Source: Acidisarcina polymorpha
Lineage (GTDB): Bacteria; Acidobacteriota; Terriglobia; Terriglobales; Acidobacteriaceae
DNA length: 64,000 bases
NCBI RefSeq assembly: GCF_003330725.1
Contig: NZ_CP030840.1
Span: 620,001-684,000, forward strand
Direction of reading: 5' to 3'
The notes under the pieces: model-generated
What the model was told of the DNA's origin: nothing
The model's database searches: none
Seen by the model: only the letters and a program-made list of their open reading frames with translations
Part shown: positions 8,753 to 17,006 of the stretch, in pieces
How the letters are laid out: each line of letters begins with the position of its first letter
How positions within the stretch are numbered: position 1 is the first letter of the stretch
Program-made: the position numbers and the translations under genes

Positions 8753-10423
8753 ATGTCTCTTGTTCTCAAGAACACTCGTTACCTTTTAGCCACGAGCCTC
8801 CTTGCCCTATCGAGTTCGGTTTTGGTCGCACAGCAAAATGAAACCGAAAAACCCGACAACAGCGTATTGGCAATGATTCAACATTTTTCAGAAGATGCAC
8901 CGGGAGCTTGGTCGGCGCAGCAATTGATTACGATGGGGAGTATCCGTGATGCTGCTCTTAAGGATCCTTACGCGTATGACGAGCTTGCCCATCTAACGAA
9001 TAACATTGGACCTCGTTTAGTCGGCTCTCCCCAAGCTCAAGGGTCTGTCGATTGGGTGGTAGGAGAATTGCGCGCGCTTGGGGCGAAAGTCTCCCTCGAA
9101 AAGACGATGGTTCCCCATTGGGTACGAGGCGAAGAAAGCGCTTCACTTACGTCATGGCCCGGTGGGATTCCAGGCACTCAACAGAGGCTCGTAGTAACCG
9201 CGCTTGGAGGCAGCCCTCCTACGCCGAAAGAAGGCCTCTTAGGTGAGGTCGTAGTCCTAAGTAGTTTTGCTGAGCTTCGCGCTCTCCGTCCGGACTCGTT
9301 GAAAGGCAAGATCCTTGTCTTCGATCATCCCTTCGACAAAGAGCTTGCGGCGGCGGGACAAGGAATCGCTGCCTACGAGCAGAGTGTTCTGTACCGAGCC
9401 CTAGGTCCAGCCGCGGGCGGGGCTGCGGGTGCTACCGCAGTCTTGGTTCGCTCAGCAGGCAGTGCAGATTTCAGGTTGCCACACACCGGCCTGACCCTGT
9501 ATGCGAAGAATGTGGTTCACGTCCCATCGGCAGCCCTAGCTGCTGAGGATGCTGACCTGATTGCAGCTCTGGCAAAACAAGGACCATTGACACTGCACTT
9601 GACGCTGACGCCTCAAGTATTTGCGGATGCACAGAGCTATAACGTTATTGCCGATTGGCCGGGAACCGAACAGCCGGATCAGATAGTGATGGTCTCGGGT
9701 CATTTGGACTCTTGGGACCTGGGCACCGGAGCTATCGACGACGGAACGGGAATAGTCATGGCAATGCAGACGATTCAACTGATGGCAAAACTTGGAATTC
9801 ATCCACGCCGAACAGTGCGTTTCGTTGCTTGGATGGGAGAGGAATCGGGCATACAAGGAGCACTGACTTATGCTCACGATCATGAATCGGAGATCAAATC
9901 GCACGTGGCAGTCCTTGAAGAGGATTTCGGAGCAGATCATCCGATCGGTTTGACGTTCAGTGGTGCAGTCGCGCTGCGCCAGTATTTAGCGCCCGTCGCA
10001 AAGGTCCTAGAGCCCATAGGCGCAAGCTTGATCACCCCGGGTGACGAGATTGGAGAGGATGTCGCACCGCTTATGAGCAAGGGTGTACCGGGATTCACGG
10101 CAGCCCGGGATCCACGTTTCTATTTCAAATATCACCACACGGCTGCGGACACTCTAGATAAGGTCAACCCTAGGAGCCTTGCTGAAAGCGCAGCTCTGAT
10201 GGCTGTAACAGCTTATGCTCTAGCGGATGCAGCAACCCGGCGCCGCGATAATGCTCACAAGAGTTCGTCCGATGGCAAGACTCTGTTGTCTCATTCGAGA
10301 CTGATCCACAGGACCTCATCGCTGTTTAGGATCATCGTGTCTCTTTGCACGGTACTACCTAACGGGCAAGGAGAACAAGATCGCGTCCGGGCCCCTCGAG
10401 GATGCACAGATTGGACGAGGTGA
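8753..10423 (+). CDS. M28 family metallopeptidase (secreted), with anomalous C-terminal tail
   Basis: Paralogue of the peptidase at 3769. The ATG at 8753 starts a signal peptide (YLLATSLLALSSSVLVAQQ), so earlier in-frame starts are not used. Motifs: MVSGHLDSWDLGTGA (His/Asp zinc ligands), AIDDGTG (bridging Asp), WMGEESGIQGA (catalytic Glu pair) and the C-terminal FKYHHTAADTLD (His). A PA-type insert (GKILVFDHPF) precedes the catalytic part. Homology seems to end near ALADAATRRRDN (about 10250). The last 55 residues or so are compositionally odd and read through a decayed YciI-like gene in a different frame, so the native stop may have been lost. Confidence 0.88.
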   Translation: MSLVLKNTRYLLATSLLALSSSVLVAQQNETEKPDNSVLAMIQHFSEDAPGAWSAQQLITMGSIRDAALKDPYAYDELAHLTNNIGPRLVGSPQAQGSVDWVVGELRALGAKVSLEKTMVPHWVRGEESASLTSWPGGIPGTQQRLVVTALGGSPPTPKEGLLGEVVVLSSFAELRALRPDSLKGKILVFDHPFDKELAAAGQGIAAYEQSVLYRALGPAAGGAAGATAVLVRSAGSADFRLPHTGLTLYAKNVVHVPSAALAAEDADLIAALAKQGPLTLHLTLTPQVFADAQSYNVIADWPGTEQPDQIVMVSGHLDSWDLGTGAIDDGTGIVMAMQTIQLMAKLGIHPRRTVRFVAWMGEESGIQGALTYAHDHESEIKSHVAVLEEDFGADHPIGLTFSGAVALRQYLAPVAKVLEPIGASLITPGDEIGEDVAPLMSKGVPGFTAARDPRFYFKYHHTAADTLDKVNPRSLAESAALMAVTAYALADAATRRRDNAHKSSSDGKTLLSHSRLIHRTSSLFRIIVSLCTVLPNGQGEQDRVRAPRGCTDWTR

Positions 10424-10492
10424 AGGAACAGTCAAGGCCGTTCAAGACCACTGACCCAGTGTGCAAGGCTGAGCTAGATGAAACGTTTCAGA
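10335..10492 (+). pseudogene. YciI-like (YCII-related) gene remnant
   Basis: In the frame beginning at 10353 the DNA reads YYLTGKENKIASGPLED, then GRGEGTVKAVQDH and a stop at 10452; shifting one base at the stop continues DPVCKAELDETFQTAT. The order LxxGK..ASGPLED...GTV.AV..DPxxKA resembles the YciI/YCII ferredoxin-like fold. No start codon, stops and a frame break mark it as a decayed fragment. It overlaps the tail of the upstream peptidase frame. Confidence 0.4.
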
Positions 10493-10730
10493 CTGCTACG
10501 TAAGCGTGCGGAGCCGTTCCGTCCTGAACAAGCGCCAAAACCTGCAAGTCACTCGTAGTGGATGCGTGGAAGAAGTGGCGACGAGCCTTCTGGAAGCCGC
10601 CCAAGAACGCCGGCCGTTGCAGATAATTCATCGGGATTGCGTTCGATACGCAGGAATGTAGTCGGTTTTTGCGAATCTTAGGTCGTATGGGCTCACCACT
10701 GAAACAGCCGTCACACCGCAGGAGAGTGTT

Positions 10731-11636
10731 ATGACGCATCCTCATCGACTCACCTTAACAACTGCATCCCTTGAAATTGCCTACGAGGAGAGTGGTCCGG
10801 CCACGGGTGTCCCCGTCGTGCTGCTTCACGGATTTCCCTATGATGTGCGACAGTATGATGCTGTCCGCGACAAGCTAGCGTCCTCAGGGCATCGGGTTCT
10901 CGTACCGTACCTACGTGGTTTCGGGCCCACGCGATATCGTAATGAGCGCATATTCCGAAGCGGTCAACAGGCCGCGCTTGGCAAGGACGTTATTGATTTC
11001 CTGGACGGGCTTCGCATAGGGCAAGCCGTTCTTGTAGGTTATGACTGGGGTGGTCGAGCAGCCTGTGTCGCTGCCGCGCTTTGGCCCGAAAGGACTCTAG
11101 GCATAGTCTGTTGTAGCGGTTACACCATTCAGGACATCGCCAAAAACGCGTATAGGCCCGCGTCTCCCGCGGAGGTTTATAGGCGCTGGTATGCACTGTA
11201 CTTCAACACTGACTTGGGTCCGGCGGGGCTTGCGCAAAATCGCAACGAGTTCTGTAAGTTACTTTGGCAACTCTGGTCGCCAACCTGGCACTTCAGCGAA
11301 GCTGAGTATCAGACGACGGCGCTGTCTTTTGATAACCCTGACTTTGTAGTGACTGCCATTCATCAGTATCGTCATCGCTATGGAAATGCGCCAGATGATC
11401 CGAACTATCAGGAACTGGAAGCTAGGCTGGCCAAACAGCCTCCGATAGCCGTGCCGACTTTCGTCCTGAGTGGTGGCATGGATGGAGTTGAGCCGCCGCC
11501 ACCCAATGATCCCCACAGAGACCGTTTTACAGGAATTTACCATCGGCGCATTTTGCCCGAGGTAGGCCACTGCGTTCCTGCCGAGGCTCCAGAGGAGGTT
11601 GTGGCGGGTGTAGCGGCTCTATTGGCCCGGGGGTGA
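10731..11636 (+). CDS. Alpha/beta hydrolase (haloalkane dehalogenase/epoxide hydrolase-like)
   Basis: 301 residues, cytosolic (no signal peptide). Core motifs: VVLLHGFPYDVRQYD (oxyanion HGFP), nucleophile elbow LVGYDWGGRA with Asp as nucleophile, acid region LSGGMDGVEPP and catalytic His in LPEVGHCVPAEAPEEV. An Asp nucleophile suggests a dehalogenase or epoxide hydrolase rather than a Ser esterase. AGGAGAG precedes the ATG by 4-5 bases. The DNA just downstream carries a short diverged echo of its cap-domain region. Confidence 0.9.
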   Translation: MTHPHRLTLTTASLEIAYEESGPATGVPVVLLHGFPYDVRQYDAVRDKLASSGHRVLVPYLRGFGPTRYRNERIFRSGQQAALGKDVIDFLDGLRIGQAVLVGYDWGGRAACVAAALWPERTLGIVCCSGYTIQDIAKNAYRPASPAEVYRRWYALYFNTDLGPAGLAQNRNEFCKLLWQLWSPTWHFSEAEYQTTALSFDNPDFVVTAIHQYRHRYGNAPDDPNYQELEARLAKQPPIAVPTFVLSGGMDGVEPPPPNDPHRDRFTGIYHRRILPEVGHCVPAEAPEEVVAGVAALLARG

Positions 11637-12096
11637 CATGTCTATCTTCCGATTTGCCCATGTTTGATTGCAGAGGCGTCATGGAACACACTCGCTGCAA
11701 GCCTGATCGGTCGTCCGTGCAGGATAGAGCGGTCAGTTTCCCGCGGGGTCTGCACGCGCTGTGCGGGCGGTTGAGCGCAAGATCGTTCTATACTCCGCCT
11801 TCGTGGCACGGAATACTTAGATGTTCGCAGCTTGCGGTCAGCGAAGCTGACTATTACACGACGGCAGTGCGACCGCTTACTTCGAACCCTCATGCGAAAG
11901 CCTGGGTGATGGCGGCCGCGCCTGCCTGTTGCCTCCCGGACATTCTGAGCTATCCTCAGCCTGCCCGCTGCCGACACACTGAGGGCACAACGGTCGAGCA
12001 CGAGAGACAAGTGGTGAGAATGATTGTCCTGCAATCGTAAACGCAGGACGGAAGACCCAGTCAAGCGCGGGAAGCGCATCAATGGAGGTTGGCTAA
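11637..12096 (+). other. Gap with a possible decayed copy of a hydrolase segment
   Basis: No intact gene is supported. Around 11850-11880 the bases coding VSEADYYTTAV closely resemble the segment FSEAEYQTTAL of the preceding hydrolase (about 11295-11330), preceded in both by a tryptophan-histidine pair. This may be a remnant of a second hydrolase copy. The GGAGG at 12083 belongs to the next SDR gene. Confidence 0.3.
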
Positions 12097-12858
12097 ATGG
12101 ATCCAGTCTTGCAGGCACCACTGATCCTGATAACGGGTGGTAGTCGTGGCATTGGTGCAGCCACCGCTCGGCTTGCGGCCGCACAGGGTTACGACGTAGC
12201 AATAAGCTTCATCTCCGATGAATCGTCTGCCCTCGCAGTCGCGGCAGATGTTGAAGCTGTTGGGCGCCAGGCTTTACCCGTGCGCGCGGATAGCGCAGAT
12301 CCTGCGCAGGTCGCTCGGTTATTCGCCGCAATCGACCGAAAGTTTGGCCGGATAGACGTTCTGGTGAACAACGCCGCGATCATTGCGCAGCATTCACGGG
12401 TTGCGGATCTCGAGTTCCAGCGAATGCAGCATATCTTCGCCGTCAATGCTATCGGTCCTATCCTCTGTGCCCAGCAGGCGGAGAAGCGGATGTCTTTTCG
12501 TCACAACGGACGGGGTGGCGCCGTCATCAACATTTCATCGGCCTCTGCCCGGCTCGGCAGTCCAAACGAATATGTCGACTACGCTGCGTCGAAGGGCGCC
12601 ATTGAGACATTCACTACGGGCTTTGCTAAGGAAGTCGCTCGGGATGGTATGCGCGTGAACTGCGTCCGCCCTGGACACATCTACACGGACATGCATGCCA
12701 GCGGCGGAGAACCGGACCGGGTGGATCGCACGAAGGACTCAGTCCCCATGGGAAGGGGCGGTCAACCTGAGGAGGTTGCGCGAGCGATTCTATGGCTCGC
12801 GAGCTCCGAGGCTTCCTACATCACTGGCGCGTTCCTGGATGTCACCGGCGGCAGGTGA
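12097..12858 (+). CDS. SDR family oxidoreductase
   Basis: 253-residue classical short-chain dehydrogenase. Cofactor motif TGGSRGIGAA near the N-terminus, NNAAI in the middle, Ser in VINISSASARLG, catalytic YAASK (Tyr 162, Lys 166), then VNCVRPGHI and GAFLDVTGG at the C-terminus. The GGSRG glycine motif fits NADP(H) use, but the substrate cannot be deduced. GGAGG lies 10 bases before the ATG. An ABC substrate-binding protein follows by about 80 bases on the same strand. Confidence 0.93.
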   Translation: MDPVLQAPLILITGGSRGIGAATARLAAAQGYDVAISFISDESSALAVAADVEAVGRQALPVRADSADPAQVARLFAAIDRKFGRIDVLVNNAAIIAQHSRVADLEFQRMQHIFAVNAIGPILCAQQAEKRMSFRHNGRGGAVINISSASARLGSPNEYVDYAASKGAIETFTTGFAKEVARDGMRVNCVRPGHIYTDMHASGGEPDRVDRTKDSVPMGRGGQPEEVARAILWLASSEASYITGAFLDVTGGR

Positions 12859-12941
12859 ACAGCAAGAGTGCGGCGTCGATGTTTTCTTTCGACCTGCGTA
12901 GAGGTCTTTCCCACGGCACCAAGGTTATAGAAGGAGGCGAA

Positions 12942-14024
12942 ATGTACTTCAGAAGAACAATTTGGGTCATGGTTGCCGCGGCTTCATTTGCGCCTAGCAT
13001 CGGATTTGCTCAACGAAGCGATAGTTCTGGAACCGGCCCCGTGACAGCAGGAAAGGCGCCAACGTCTGACACGCAACATGGGCTCGTCCTGGTGATTGGC
13101 GCGTCGACGGGGCTCGGCCTCTCGTATCTGCCGCTGACGATCATGGAAAAAAACAAGCTGCTGGAGAAGCATGCTGCCGCGCTCGGATTCAACGCCACTC
13201 TGCAGGTTAAACACTATCCCACCGCTGCGCCCATGTACGACGACCTCTTGTCCGGCAAGATCGGCTTTGCAGGGGGTGGCGTAACCCAGTTGCTGACGAG
13301 CTGGGATAAGACGCACGCGGATCCAATTCTCGAGGTCAAAGGCATCGCCACACTGAACGCAATGCCGCTCTATCTTGTCACCTCGAACACCAAAGTAAAA
13401 ACGGTCGCCGACTTCACTTCAAAGGACAAGATTGCGGTGGTTGCTGTGCGTACGTCGATCGAAGCTGTCATGCTTTCAATGGCGGCGGAGAAAGCGTTTG
13501 GGAGCGGGCAGACCAACAAGCTCGACCCACTGACCGTGGCTATGGGGCATCCGGAAGCGATGAAAGACCTCCTCAACGGGGAATCGAACATCGATGCTCA
13601 CATCGCCTCATCGCCGTACATGTATGAGGAGTTGGCAAAGCCCGGAATTCACAAGGTCCTCGATAGCTACGAGGTGCTCGGTGGGCCCCATACGCACAAT
13701 CTCGTATGGACAACCACCAAGTTTCACGACACAAACCCGAAGCTGGTCGAAGCTTTTGTCGCCGCGCTTCAAGAGGCTCTAGATCTGATCAAGTCTGATC
13801 CAGCCAGGGCGGCCGCCATCGACCTGAAAACCGGTAATGACAAGAGTCTGTCGGCCGCCCAGATCGAAGAAATCATCCGCAAGCCGGAAAATCATTGGAC
13901 GGAGATTCCCCTAAGAATCAGGGACTTCGCGACGTTCATGTACCGAACTGGCCTCATTTCGACGATGCCCCTCGACTCGCACGAGCTCTTCTTCAACGAC
14001 GTCAAGAATCTGCCCGGCAACTGA
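12942..14024 (+). CDS. ABC transporter substrate-binding protein (NitT/TauT-like), orphan
   Basis: 360-residue periplasmic binding protein of the nitrate/sulfonate/taurine class. The signal peptide (WVMVAAASFAPSIGFAQ) is followed by YLPLTIMEKNKLLEKHA, YDDLLSGKIGFAGGG and TSNTKVKTVADFTSKDKIAV, the typical first-lobe and hinge features. The perfect AAGGAGGCGAAATG context fixes the start at 12942; the frame is open further upstream into the SDR gene. No permease or ATPase gene lies nearby, so it either works with a transporter elsewhere or is a sensor. It converges on the next SDR with only 14 bases between stops. Confidence 0.9.
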   Translation: MYFRRTIWVMVAAASFAPSIGFAQRSDSSGTGPVTAGKAPTSDTQHGLVLVIGASTGLGLSYLPLTIMEKNKLLEKHAAALGFNATLQVKHYPTAAPMYDDLLSGKIGFAGGGVTQLLTSWDKTHADPILEVKGIATLNAMPLYLVTSNTKVKTVADFTSKDKIAVVAVRTSIEAVMLSMAAEKAFGSGQTNKLDPLTVAMGHPEAMKDLLNGESNIDAHIASSPYMYEELAKPGIHKVLDSYEVLGGPHTHNLVWTTTKFHDTNPKLVEAFVAALQEALDLIKSDPARAAAIDLKTGNDKSLSAAQIEEIIRKPENHWTEIPLRIRDFATFMYRTGLISTMPLDSHELFFNDVKNLPGN

Positions 14025-14038
14025 GGGACGACGTCAGT

Positions 14039-14800
14039 TCAGGCGCCACTGCGAGTCCTTCCGCCGTCCACGTGGAGAATCTGACCGGTGATGAAATCGG
14101 CATCCTCTGAGACGAGGAACGCGAGGGCATTGGCGACATCCTTCGGTGTGCACGCGCGTTTGATGGTCTGCTGCGACACGATACGTTGCATCATGTCTTC
14201 GGCTGAAGGTCCGCCAGCCGGCGTGCGTGCAACGAATCCTTCGGTTTTTACGACAGTAGGCGCAATCGCATTGACGGTAATACCGAGGTCGCCTAGTTCA
14301 TTCGCAAGCGCTCGGGTGAGTGCGTGAATGCTGCCTTTACTGGTCATGTAGGCAATGTCGCGTGTCTGGGGATGCAGCGTTACTGATGAGCCCGTGCTAA
14401 CGATTCGGCCCCAACCAGCTTCCGCCATGGCAGGCACGAAGGCCTGTGCGAACAATACAAGAGGTTCGACATTAACCGCCTGGACACGCTGCCACAGTTC
14501 GGAAGTCACAGTCTTGAGTTCACTGACAGGAAGGATTGCAGCATTGTTGACGAAAATGTCACAACGTCCTAAGCGAGCCAAAACCTGCTTGGCGGCAGCA
14601 GCAATCTGTTCAGGCGCGCCTACATCGCACGTGATCGCGAGGTGCTCTCCGCCTTTCGCAAGGGTCGCAATCATCGCCGACGTATCTTCCACATCAAGGG
14701 CAACGACATTCGCTCCATCCGCAGCGAGCCGCTCACAGTAGGCCCTGCCAATACCACGACCCCCTCCAGTGACTACCGCCGTTTTCCCAATTAACTGCAT
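14039..14800 (-). CDS. SDR family oxidoreductase
   Basis: 253-residue classical SDR. Motifs: TGGGRGIGRAY (dinucleotide binding), DVED after beta-2 (an acidic residue that usually selects NAD), NNAAIL, Ser in VSTGSSVTLHP, catalytic YMTSK, NAIAPTVVKTEG and the ending TGQILHVDGGRT. Substrate unknown. About 50 bases downstream of the O-methyltransferase gene on the same strand, so the two may form an operon with the CNNM gene further upstream. Confidence 0.93.
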   Translation of the reverse strand: MQLIGKTAVVTGGGRGIGRAYCERLAADGANVVALDVEDTSAMIATLAKGGEHLAITCDVGAPEQIAAAAKQVLARLGRCDIFVNNAAILPVSELKTVTSELWQRVQAVNVEPLVLFAQAFVPAMAEAGWGRIVSTGSSVTLHPQTRDIAYMTSKGSIHALTRALANELGDLGITVNAIAPTVVKTEGFVARTPAGGPSAEDMMQRIVSQQTIKRACTPKDVANALAFLVSEDADFITGQILHVDGGRTRSGA

Positions 14801-14848
14801 AGTGATCTACCTTTCCTTGTCATTGTCGTTATCCCCAGAAAGCTTCCC

Positions 14849-15496
14849 TCATGCCGTTAGCATCGAGATTTCAAGGTCTTCGTTCATTGGTATCGACACG
14901 TACCGTGCGTCAGATCGGAGATACCTTACGTATTCAGGGCAGTAGTCAGCGTCGTCCGCAAGCACAAGTGTTCCCGGGCGGAAATGACGTTCTACGAGTC
15001 GGAGAATGTCTGTGTACAGCGCCTTGGCTCCATCCAGCAAAACCAGGTCGAAGGCTCCGGGTAGATCGCTCGCCAAAGTCTCAAGCGCATCACCCTCACG
15101 CACTTCTACCAAATCAGCCAGACCTGCTTCGGCCAGATGTTGCCGCGCGCGTTCAACCTTGGAAGGCTCGAACTCAGTCGTAATGATCTGCCCTCCACCG
15201 TTGTCACGCAGGGCAGCGGCCAGATAGATCGTCGAAACACCGAATGAGGTACCGAACTCGAGGACGTTCGTCGCGCGGGTTGCTCGGGTGAGCATGTAAA
15301 GGAGCTCTCCCGTCTCTCTCGAGACTGGCAAAGGCATGTTCTTCATCATGCCGTAGAACTTGCGGTATCCGCTTTTGCTAGTGACGAGAGATGAGTCCGC
15401 CGGCTGCTCTGGAGTGCGGCGCTGTTCGCTCGCATTCGCTTCTGCAAAGAGACGATCAAGGAGTTTGACAATATGTGGAGACCTAGTGGTGTTCAT
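14849..15496 (-). CDS. Class I SAM-dependent O-methyltransferase
   Basis: 215 residues, similar in layout to the CCoAOMT/catechol-type O-methyltransferases. VLEFGTSFGVSTIYLA is SAM motif I, ITTEFEPSKVERARQHL carries the acidic ribose-binding residue, REGDALETL and DLVLLDGAKALY the metal/catalytic Asp region, and LVLADDADYC the later Asp pair. It should methylate a small hydroxylated substrate using SAM and a divalent metal. It begins 9 bases after the CNNM gene stop, which suggests one transcript. Confidence 0.9.
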   Translation of the reverse strand: MNTTRSPHIVKLLDRLFAEANASEQRRTPEQPADSSLVTSKSGYRKFYGMMKNMPLPVSRETGELLYMLTRATRATNVLEFGTSFGVSTIYLAAALRDNGGGQIITTEFEPSKVERARQHLAEAGLADLVEVREGDALETLASDLPGAFDLVLLDGAKALYTDILRLVERHFRPGTLVLADDADYCPEYVRYLRSDARYVSIPMNEDLEISMLTA

Positions 15497-15505
15497 TGGA
15501 GGTGC

Positions 15506-16867
15506 TCAATTCCTTTCTGAGACAGTCACCGCAATCGATTGCGGTGACTGTTGCTTCGCCGGTAAGACTTCTACTTGCCTCGGCAGGAGTCGCAAGGTGT
15601 GAATCCTGCCGCGCCCTACGCTGATGACATCAACGCGAAGAGTGGATATTTCAACGGTCTCTCCTTGGGCGGGCAACCGGTGTAATTGATCGATAACGAG
15701 ACCGGCAACGGTTTTGTAGCTCTGCTGCTTTGGCTTGGGTAGCAGCGAGGCCTCGACGAGGTCGTCAATGGGATAACCACCGGGGATGAGGTAGCTCCCA
15801 TCGCTTTCCTGCCGGAGCGGTCTCTCTTCCTCCTCGGTCACTTCCTTCTCGTCCGTGGTGACGTCGCCGGCAATCGCCTCTAGAACATCCGCCAACGTCA
15901 CAAGGCCGAGCGGTGACCCGAACTCATCCACCACAAGGAGCATATGGGTAGCGGTACTTTTCAATCTTTCGAAGACACGAAGCGCACTCATATTTTCCGC
16001 AACATACGAGAGTGGCGATGCCATTCCAACTAGATCCACAGCCCCGCCTTCAGTAAGTGCAGCCAGCACGTCCGCACGTGAAACGACCCCAATCACCTGG
16101 TCGAGGCCATCGCTCTCTGTCACCAGCAGTCGTGACTCAGTAGCTCTAATTGCGGATGCCCGAAGAATGGCCATAGGCAAGCCAGCCTGAAGAAATTGAA
16201 TGTCAGGTCGACCTGTCATGACCGTCTTTACGGAACGGCGGTCCAGGTCCAGCACCTTTTCCATCATGGAACGTTCGAAGGACATCAGCACGCCAGAACT
16301 GAGTCCGCTTGCGAGCGTGCTGCGAATCTCCTCCTCCGTAACGCAGCTTTCGCTTTGTGTCTTCACTCCGAGCAGACGCAACACCAAGCTGTTTGAACGC
16401 TCCAAGAGGGTAAAGAACGGTCTAGCGATAACGATCATGAGTCGCAATGGTCTTGCAACTAAAGCTGCCGAGTTTTCGGGTGCACCCAACGCGATGCTCT
16501 TCGGCGCTAAATCGCCGAACACCAGGATGAGATACGAGACGACGGAAAAGGCGGCGATACTGCCGACCCCTGCCGCAACAGGCTCTCCTGCTCGCCAGTG
16601 CTGTAACGCCGAACGGACGTACCCCTCCAACCATGTAACGACGAAAGCCCCCATCAGCAAATCCGTAAATAAATCGCCGGCCCGTATGGCGGCGAGGAAC
16701 AGGCCTGGGCGTTTTTTGAGCTGAAGTGCTGTTGTTGCGCCTTCTGATGGAAGATTGCTCTCCAGCTTTGCAACGCGGGACGCAACAAGCGCCATCTCAG
16801 CAAGGTTGAAGAAGGCCGTCAAGGCCAGCAATATCAGAAAGAGCAAGATCATGAATGCATGGTGCAT
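15506..16867 (-). CDS. CNNM/CBS-domain hemolysin family membrane protein
   Basis: About 453 residues in HlyC/CorC order. The N-terminal CNNM/DUF21 domain has 3-4 membrane helices (MILLFLILLALTAFFNLAEMALVASR is the signature first helix, followed by VSYLILVFGDLAPKSIAL). A CBS pair spans VKTVMTGRPDIQFL to LGLVTLADVLEAIAGD. An acidic linker and a C-terminal CorC_HlyC domain (SYLIPGGYPIDDL...SYKTVAGLVI) complete it. Family members act in Mg/Co transport or membrane homeostasis. The ATG at 16867 has GGAG 8 bases upstream and starts at the first helix; the frame is open to 16933. Confidence 0.92.
   Translation of the reverse strand: MHHAFMILLFLILLALTAFFNLAEMALVASRVAKLESNLPSEGATTALQLKKRPGLFLAAIRAGDLFTDLLMGAFVVTWLEGYVRSALQHWRAGEPVAAGVGSIAAFSVVSYLILVFGDLAPKSIALGAPENSAALVARPLRLMIVIARPFFTLLERSNSLVLRLLGVKTQSESCVTEEEIRSTLASGLSSGVLMSFERSMMEKVLDLDRRSVKTVMTGRPDIQFLQAGLPMAILRASAIRATESRLLVTESDGLDQVIGVVSRADVLAALTEGGAVDLVGMASPLSYVAENMSALRVFERLKSTATHMLLVVDEFGSPLGLVTLADVLEAIAGDVTTDEKEVTEEEERPLRQESDGSYLIPGGYPIDDLVEASLLPKPKQQSYKTVAGLVIDQLHRLPAQGETVEISTLRVDVISVGRGRIHTLRLLPRQVEVLPAKQQSPQSIAVTVSERN
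15523..15550. repeat. Perfect 12-bp inverted repeat inside CNNM 3' end
   Basis: CAGTCACCGCAA-TCGA-TTGCGGTGACTG, in the last codons of the CNNM gene just before the methyltransferase start. It could slow transcription or act as an mRNA-stability hairpin between the two genes; no U-tract follows. Confidence 0.6.
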
Positions 16868-17006
16868 CCCGAGATCTCCAATCTCCGCCGACGGTGATGA
16901 AGGTTTTTCCTTCATCACCGCATTACGGAACAAGGTTGTCGGCTACTGAAGAACGCGCGAGACCATGACGTCGTTGGTCACGCACTCGCGCTCCAGTTCG
17001 CCAAGC

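Noticed and set aside
11642-12202. 186-codon minus-strand frame in the gap before the SDR
   Set aside because: Runs into the SDR 5' end, Arg/Ser-rich, no homology; the region is better read as decayed DNA.
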